Origin: Rattus norvegicus
Lineage: Eukaryota; Chordata; Mammalia; Rodentia; Muridae
Direction of reading: 5' to 3'
Length of the DNA stretch: 64,000 nt
Assembly (NCBI RefSeq): GCF_036323735.1
Contig: NC_086026.1
Location: forward strand, 89,673,359 to 89,737,358
Under the pieces are notes generated by a model. That model was not told the origin of the DNA, ran no database searches, and saw only the letters and a program-made list of their open reading frames with translations. A program made the position numbers and the translations under genes. This document shows, one piece after another, positions 58,449 to 64,000 of the stretch; within the stretch, counting starts at the first letter, position 1, and every line of letters starts with the position of its first letter.

Positions 58449-58660
58449 GGGGCTGGAGAAACGGATGAGCAGTTACCAGAGCACAGTGCTGTAGGGAACC
58501 TGAATGAATTTCTCAACACCCTCATGGCATCAGGTGGCTCCCAGTGGCCTAAAACTCCAATTCTATAGGATCCAAGGCCTCAGGCACCTGTACTCAAATG
58601 CTTGCACACAAACACATACATGTAATTAAAGATTACCCTCCCCACAAAAAAAAAAAAACA
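58449..58660 (+). mobile_element. B3 SINE (diverged)
   Basis: The text gggggctggagaaacggatg, aaactccaattctataggat and caggcacctgtactcaaatg, then an A-rich tail with CAAAA. Confidence 0.8.
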
Positions 58661-58664
58661 AAAA

Positions 58665-60190
58665 CAAAAAAAAAACCAAGATGATCAAAATCGACAACAA
58701 ACTAACCAAGCAAACAAACAAAAACAACCTTGGGATTATAGCATGTGTGGTTGGAAATACTATTACATATCTATAACCATTAGCAGTAATGGAATAGCAA
58801 CATGATTTTGATTATGATACTTTTGCTTTAGATAATTCAAATGTCTTTGAAGATGTGAAAACATCAATCTTGGGCTTGAAAGGACAGCTCTGCTGATAAA
58901 ATTCTTCCAGGAGCATAAGCACACACACACGTGCACACACAACACACAGACACTTAATCCATGCATATACTACATATATACACTAAAAGTTGATCGTATA
59001 AATGCTTCACAGGGTGTATAACATTAGAACGATTTGAGACTATCAATAACAGATAGACTTACAATGGTAATATATGCTCAATCCCTTTCTAGTCTCTCTG
59101 TCCTTTAAAGTTTTTTTGTTATTTTGTTGTTGTTTTAAGGGTTGTTTTTTTGGGGGGGCAACACAATTTAAGTCTATAAAACATAGAGAATGTGTATAGG
59201 TGAGATTCTATGATTTATGCATAATAAAATCATGCAAATTCCATGGCAGAACAGAGGCAAGTGTTTAGAGAGTAAGGGATTATAAAAGACTTAACAATGA
59301 AGGTAAGCCTTTGGTGGTCTCTAGATACACATAATCTGGTTTTGTAAAAAGTGCAGAATAATACACTACAATTTCCCAAAAGACCAAGTTTTGTCTTGCA
59401 AGTATTCTCAGTGTGAAAGAAAAAGATCCATTCCCCATTGGGATGGTGATTGTATTTGAGTTTGTATTAATGAGTGTGGGTCAGTGCTGTGGGATAGCAT
59501 ACGACCTGCCTATTTGGATAGGGATGGCCATTTAAAGGAGCACTAAGAATGCCTTTTCATAGCTAAGGATTAGATAGTTAACAGATTGTCCCACCCAGCC
59601 TGAGCAATTTCAATTTCAATCTAATAAAGATCAAGGCTGTCACACAAATTCTTAAGTAACAGAATGACGTAATCAAGACGAATACTTTGGCCAAAGCCAT
59701 CTGTGCAGTCATCTGCTGACCTGCTGTCCCCAGCTTTCATATTTAACCAATGATACAGACTTGTTCTCCATTCCAAATCTGCCCTCATCCTGGGTTTCGA
59801 CATTCAATGGACGACTTAGTCAACATCCTAACTTCACCTTCACGCCAGTAACTCCAAGTACTTTCAAGACCACACTCAATACCTTATGTTGGTTATGACA
59901 GCTTCACCTCAAAGCCTGTGGACAAAGAGGCTACCCCCAGTCTCTCCAGCCCTTTCTTGATCATTCTCTGTTGGCCTAATCATTCAGCTCAACAGCTCTC
60001 CCAGGCTGGCTGCTCCTCATCCACACTCTCTGCTTTCCGTAGCCGCTCCAACCTTTAACCCGCAATTCAACACCACGAGCTGTGTCTCCTTTTAAAAAGG
60101 CCAGTTACGGCTGCAAATGCAGTCTCACTTTCTGTACAACTCTAAATTCTACTCATAAGTGGCCATGTTATCCTTGACAACCTTCCTCTT
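58665..60190. other. Unique-looking intron
   Basis: No recognised repeat except short T/G-rich runs near 59110-59160. Confidence 0.5.
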
Positions 60191-60193
60191 ACA

Positions 60194-60460
60194 CACTGGT
60201 TCTCAACCTTCCTGATGCTGTGACCTTTTAATGCAGTTCGTCATGTTGTCGTGACCCCCCAACCATAAAATTATTTCATTGCTGCTTCATAACTGCAGGT
60301 GACCCACATAAAATATTTTTGCTACTTCGTAACTGTAATTTTGCTACCGTTATGAATTCTAATTCAGATATCTGATATACAGGATGTCTGGTACTCGACC
60401 CCTGTGTGAAAGGGTCATGTGACTCCCAGGAGGTTGCCGCCCACCAGTTGAGAACCAGTG
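60194..60460 (+). mobile_element. URR1-type hAT DNA transposon (non-autonomous)
   Basis: This 267-bp element has terminal inverted repeats: CACTGGTTCTCAAC at the left end and its inverse GTTGAGAACCAGTG at the right end, the latter interrupted nowhere. Flanking 8-mers CTCTTACA and GTCTTCTA agree at 5 of 8 positions, consistent with a decayed 8-bp hAT duplication. Internal text (accataaaattatttcattg) matches the common rodent URR1 repeat. No transposase is encoded. Confidence 0.85.
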
Positions 60461-63400
60461 GTCTTCTAACACCTGGCCCGCACCTTGGGCAGTGATTCAG
60501 TGTGTGCTGGATCCTCTTCAGGACGCCTGATTAGCTCATAGCACCTGTCAATGGACCGGATGTCACTTTCCTTGAATGAGAAACTCAGGCCTGTGAGGGA
60601 GCTCTTTTCATTCTCTTGTCACACAGAAGATGGAGGATTTTCCTCCATTTGAAGACCAGGATCCAGGTCAGCTCCCACATTATGACTTTTGATTCCCTTT
60701 CTTCTGTCTCCTCCAAGATTCTGTCACCAGTGATCTCTTCTCTGCCTGTGTTCTTGGCATTGCTCCTTTCTGGTTCTGTATCCTCCTAACCTATCATAAA
60801 GTCCTTTAATCATTGAAAACCTTCCTTGGCATGTTTCCCCTCTAGCTGCTATCCTTCCTCTGCTTTCTTCCCTCAAACTTATCCAAGTCACTTTGTTAGC
60901 CAAGGTTAGTGATGACAGTCTCACTAGAAGGTAGGAAATCCACCTTCATACACCAGGGACTGAACAGAGGCCTAGACTTAGCATTTGAGGGCCAAGAAGC
61001 AAACCTTCAAAATTCTACCAAACTTCTTCGTAGGATTTAGCATTCAAATCACACTGTTCATCTCTTAAAGAAAGCTCAAAGTAGAGAAAAGTAATGTGGT
61101 GGTTTCAAATAAGGAGGTTTAAGGTGTGTTCTAAGGGCCTTCGTTGTGTGAAACCCATTTTGCTGCTCAGCTAAAGAAGAAAGAACTTAGCCCCCTCCTC
61201 CACCATCACAATGTTCGAGTGTGTATTTCAAATTTAAAATAACTCTTATCCATTTTCTTCTAAATTCCTAGGTTTCCAAGAGATACCACTCTATTTCTTT
61301 AACTTCCCTCCCTGCTTCTCCTCCCAGACAATAAGCTTAGAGTTGTGGGGGATCCTTCTGGAAAACATTTCCAGTAATTCAGTTCATAAAGCCAAAGAGA
61401 GCTCCAGTCCTCCCCAAGCAGAGTTCCTTGTCATCTGACTCCAAACTCTCTGCTCTCTGACACCTCAAGCTGAGAGAAGGAGGGTGATAAGTTTGAAACA
61501 TCCTGGGTGTTTGCACCTCTCCCATAACAATGTTCCTCACATACTGTAAGTCAAACTCTAACACTTAAGTTCTAGGGATGAATGGACTGCCTTGGTGAGG
61601 AAGAAGTGCAGAGAGCGGGGTTCCCTCCAGTAGAGGTGGTAGTAGAGATAAGCTAGTGAACCATATTAAAGAAAGTGACTAGGCGTTCCAGAGAGCAGAG
61701 GGCACTAAAGTCCTTATGCATATCTTACTGTTTCATAAACCATATTTGAGATATACCACCTTCTGCCAGTTGCCAAAGGCTTGAGTTTTTCTCAGTGTGC
61801 CACTGACCGTATGATTTAGCCAGCAGATCATGAAAGCCAATGGTATTGTGAGACATTATCTGATTGTGCTATCTGGTTTTCTCTGTATCTCTGCATATGC
61901 AGGGCAAAGAGAACAAAACAGAACAACAAAGGGAGAAATAATGAGATCCAATCTGAGGGAGTTCCCCCATCCCTAAAATGTATTGAATTGGATATGCCAA
62001 GGGAATTTACAATGTAAAATGCTTTTTTGAGTGAAGAAGAATAATGTATTTACATGCTGGCTTGGACTTCCTTTATAAGAATGCCCTTTTGCCAAGTCTT
62101 TCGTATTGTGGATTTTATGATGAGAGTACTGCTTCCTTTGAAGTTTTGTTGGTTTTAGCAAAGCCAAGTTGACTGGATTCTTAAACGTGCTATTTTAGAA
62201 TAAACACAAGGAGAAATGAATCACGGAACCCAAGCCTTGGTCTGGGTGTACAGTTTCATTACTTTCAGTTCAGTCTGGGAAATATGTCACTAGTTTTTCA
62301 CCCAGAAAGTAAAAAAAAAAAAAAAAAGTTCCAATTTACTAGAAAGCACGTGTTGCTGGACACACAGTCAAGGGCAGGACTGTAGTCACAGAAACTACCC
62401 TAGAGCCCTGAGGCCAGGACCTGTGCTGAGACAGCCAGCAGTGTACAACCGCTGAAGTGTGGCAGTGAAAAATCTGAAAGATGCTCTCCTCTAACAGACC
62501 TCGTTACTGTCTTATTCTCTCACCCTGTAAGCCCCCTTTTCTGTCTATTACTCTACTTCCTTTGGCCTATCAACCTGGTTTCCCTCTCCCCTACCCCAAG
62601 GCCTCCCTAGGTACACCACTTCACTGGACACCAGCCAGTGAGTAGCAAACACAAAACCCCCAGATTTGCACAGCATCCAGCATGTAGCCTCTCGACTGGT
62701 CCCTACTTTTGATATTTGCAACACACCAAACCTTGGGCTCTGATCTCGTTCTGTCCCCCTGATGAAAAGGAATCCTTCAGCTTATCTTGCTTCAAAAAGT
62801 ATCTTTCCACATAATGTCTTTGCTTTGTGGGTTTCCGTATGAATTTACATGGAGGAGGTTCTGGAGATCAAGAGTAGATACAAAGATCCCGAAACTCAAA
62901 TGTCAACTTTCTCCAGAGTGCAAGTAATAAGATAGGAAGGGTGTTGGACTGTATGTGAGGCAAGGAGTTTAGCTCTATAGCAGCTATGACTAGAGGGTGG
63001 ATCCTCCTTGGGCTCGGAGCATTTCTGTTTGTAATATGGAGATGAAGGAGTAAGGCATCTCTAGTTTGTATTACAGTCCCAAAATTATATAGAACTCTGG
63101 GAGGTCATTTGTGGAGTAAGGGCATTGGACTCAGACACAGTCAGCCTCTAGACAGGCTGGTGGCCAATGGAAATCTGGGCAACAGCACACCAATGGCTCC
63201 TTGAATCTTGAGCCATCCCTATAGTCCTTCCCAAAGCACATTTCTGTAGGCATAAGGTCATTGTGTACTAGGTCAAGATTGTCCTTTTACTATTCAAATG
63301 CTGATTTCTCTATCGCACTATCTGGTTTTAATCCAGAACATGATGTTGTAATGTTTACGTCAAGAATCTCCTTTCTTTGTATAAACAACGCTCACCATTT

Positions 63401-64000
63401 ATTCTCTGCCTTGTCAATAAAGTCTAGAAAAGCCAATCACTAAGCAAGAGAGAGAATAGGGTGGAGCATCTGGGAGGAGAAAGGATTCGGGGAGAGAGTG
63501 AGGCAGGGAAGATTCTGCCAGAAGGAAGGAAAAAACCCATCACAAAAGTTCAGTTGGAGCCTGGAGGGCCCTAAATGCAAGTATTGTGGTTGGGAGGTAG
63601 CAAGATTAGATTAGAGGATTAGAATATAATTATAATGCCTAATTGCTGTGCCTTTAAATTGTAAATAAATCTTAGTCTTTCTGTTTCATTTGGGAACTAG
63701 CTAAGGTTTAAGAAAAACTCCTACCATATTAATTTTCTGCATACATATATAATACTATTGATTATTACACATTCCCACCTCTTCTCCCAGCACCAGCCTT
63801 TCAGGCAGAATTCTTTCCTTTCTCCCATCTGGTCTGGTAAGCGTAGCAGACTGCCAGCCCATTTTCATCAGCCCACTCACATTTGCTAGTGGGACTAGCT
63901 TCCCACTGTTAGCCACAATACCCACCTCCAATGTGCTAGAGTTAAGAGAGGACACATGTCTACTACAAGACCATGTGTAGTCTCCAATATCTACTATTGT
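60461..64000. other. Unique-looking intron to the window end
   Basis: No SINE, LTR or exon recognised by eye, except the A17 run at 62312. This is the longest repeat-poor block in the window. Confidence 0.5.
62312..62328 (+). repeat. (A)n homopolymer
   Basis: A run of about 17 A in otherwise unique DNA. Confidence 0.85.

Larger units (their letters stand above)
25835..64000 (-). other. Filip1: Filip1 intron (partial), upstream of the 25661-25834 exon
   Basis: At least 38 kb of noncoding sequence precedes the first visible exon in transcript order. FILIP1 genes are large (about 200 kb in human, from memory), so a long intron is expected. I see no minus-strand frame matching the FILIP1 N-terminus. 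An unrecognised noncoding or alternative first exon cannot be excluded. Confidence 0.7.

Overview
This is a window of rodent nuclear DNA, almost certainly rat (Rattus). It holds recent ID-type SINEs, B1, B2 and B3 SINEs, a nearly complete rat-type L1 element and many long microsatellites. No bacterial or phage-like gene organisation is present. Long stretches show no coding signal, and most open frames are translated repeats.

The only host gene I can support is Filip1 (filamin A-interacting protein 1), on the minus strand. Two consecutive internal coding exons are visible: 25834-25661 (58 codons) and 12073-11895 (59 codons plus 2 bases). They join in frame across a 13,587-bp phase-0 intron and encode the start of the conserved N-terminal coiled-coil (CortBP2-type) region. 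The first coding exon and promoter must lie beyond position 64000, and the remaining exons before position 1. Everything else in the window is therefore read as Filip1 intron.

Layout: 1-11894 is downstream intron with SINEs, a degraded L1 ORF2 fragment (about 5405-6763) and microsatellites. 11895-12073 is an exon. 12074-25660 is an intron holding a full-length, dead L1 (12654-19073, plus strand, 15-bp target-site duplications) and a 42-bp x 8 minisatellite (22822-23157). 25661-25834 is an exon. 25835-64000 is upstream intron. It contains an ancient minus-strand L1 (about 28960-30535), two ID elements with target-site duplications, an ancient plus-strand L1 (about 36120-37440), a 165-bp polypurine tract, and a 0.6-kb CA-rich array. 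It also contains a poly(A)-tailed retrocopy of a gammaretrovirus-like LTR end (41223-41612), an L1 3'-UTR-like block (about 53276-54840), an ERVK-type solo LTR with 6-bp duplications (55044-55490), and a URR1/hAT DNA transposon with terminal inverted repeats (60194-60460).

I found no novel gene system. The most notable items are the poly(A)-tailed retroviral LTR retrocopy, the L1 whose 5' end faces a Filip1 exon 580 bp away in a geometry suited to antisense-promoter activity, and the frame-preserving minisatellite. All names come from recognition by eye; no database search was run.
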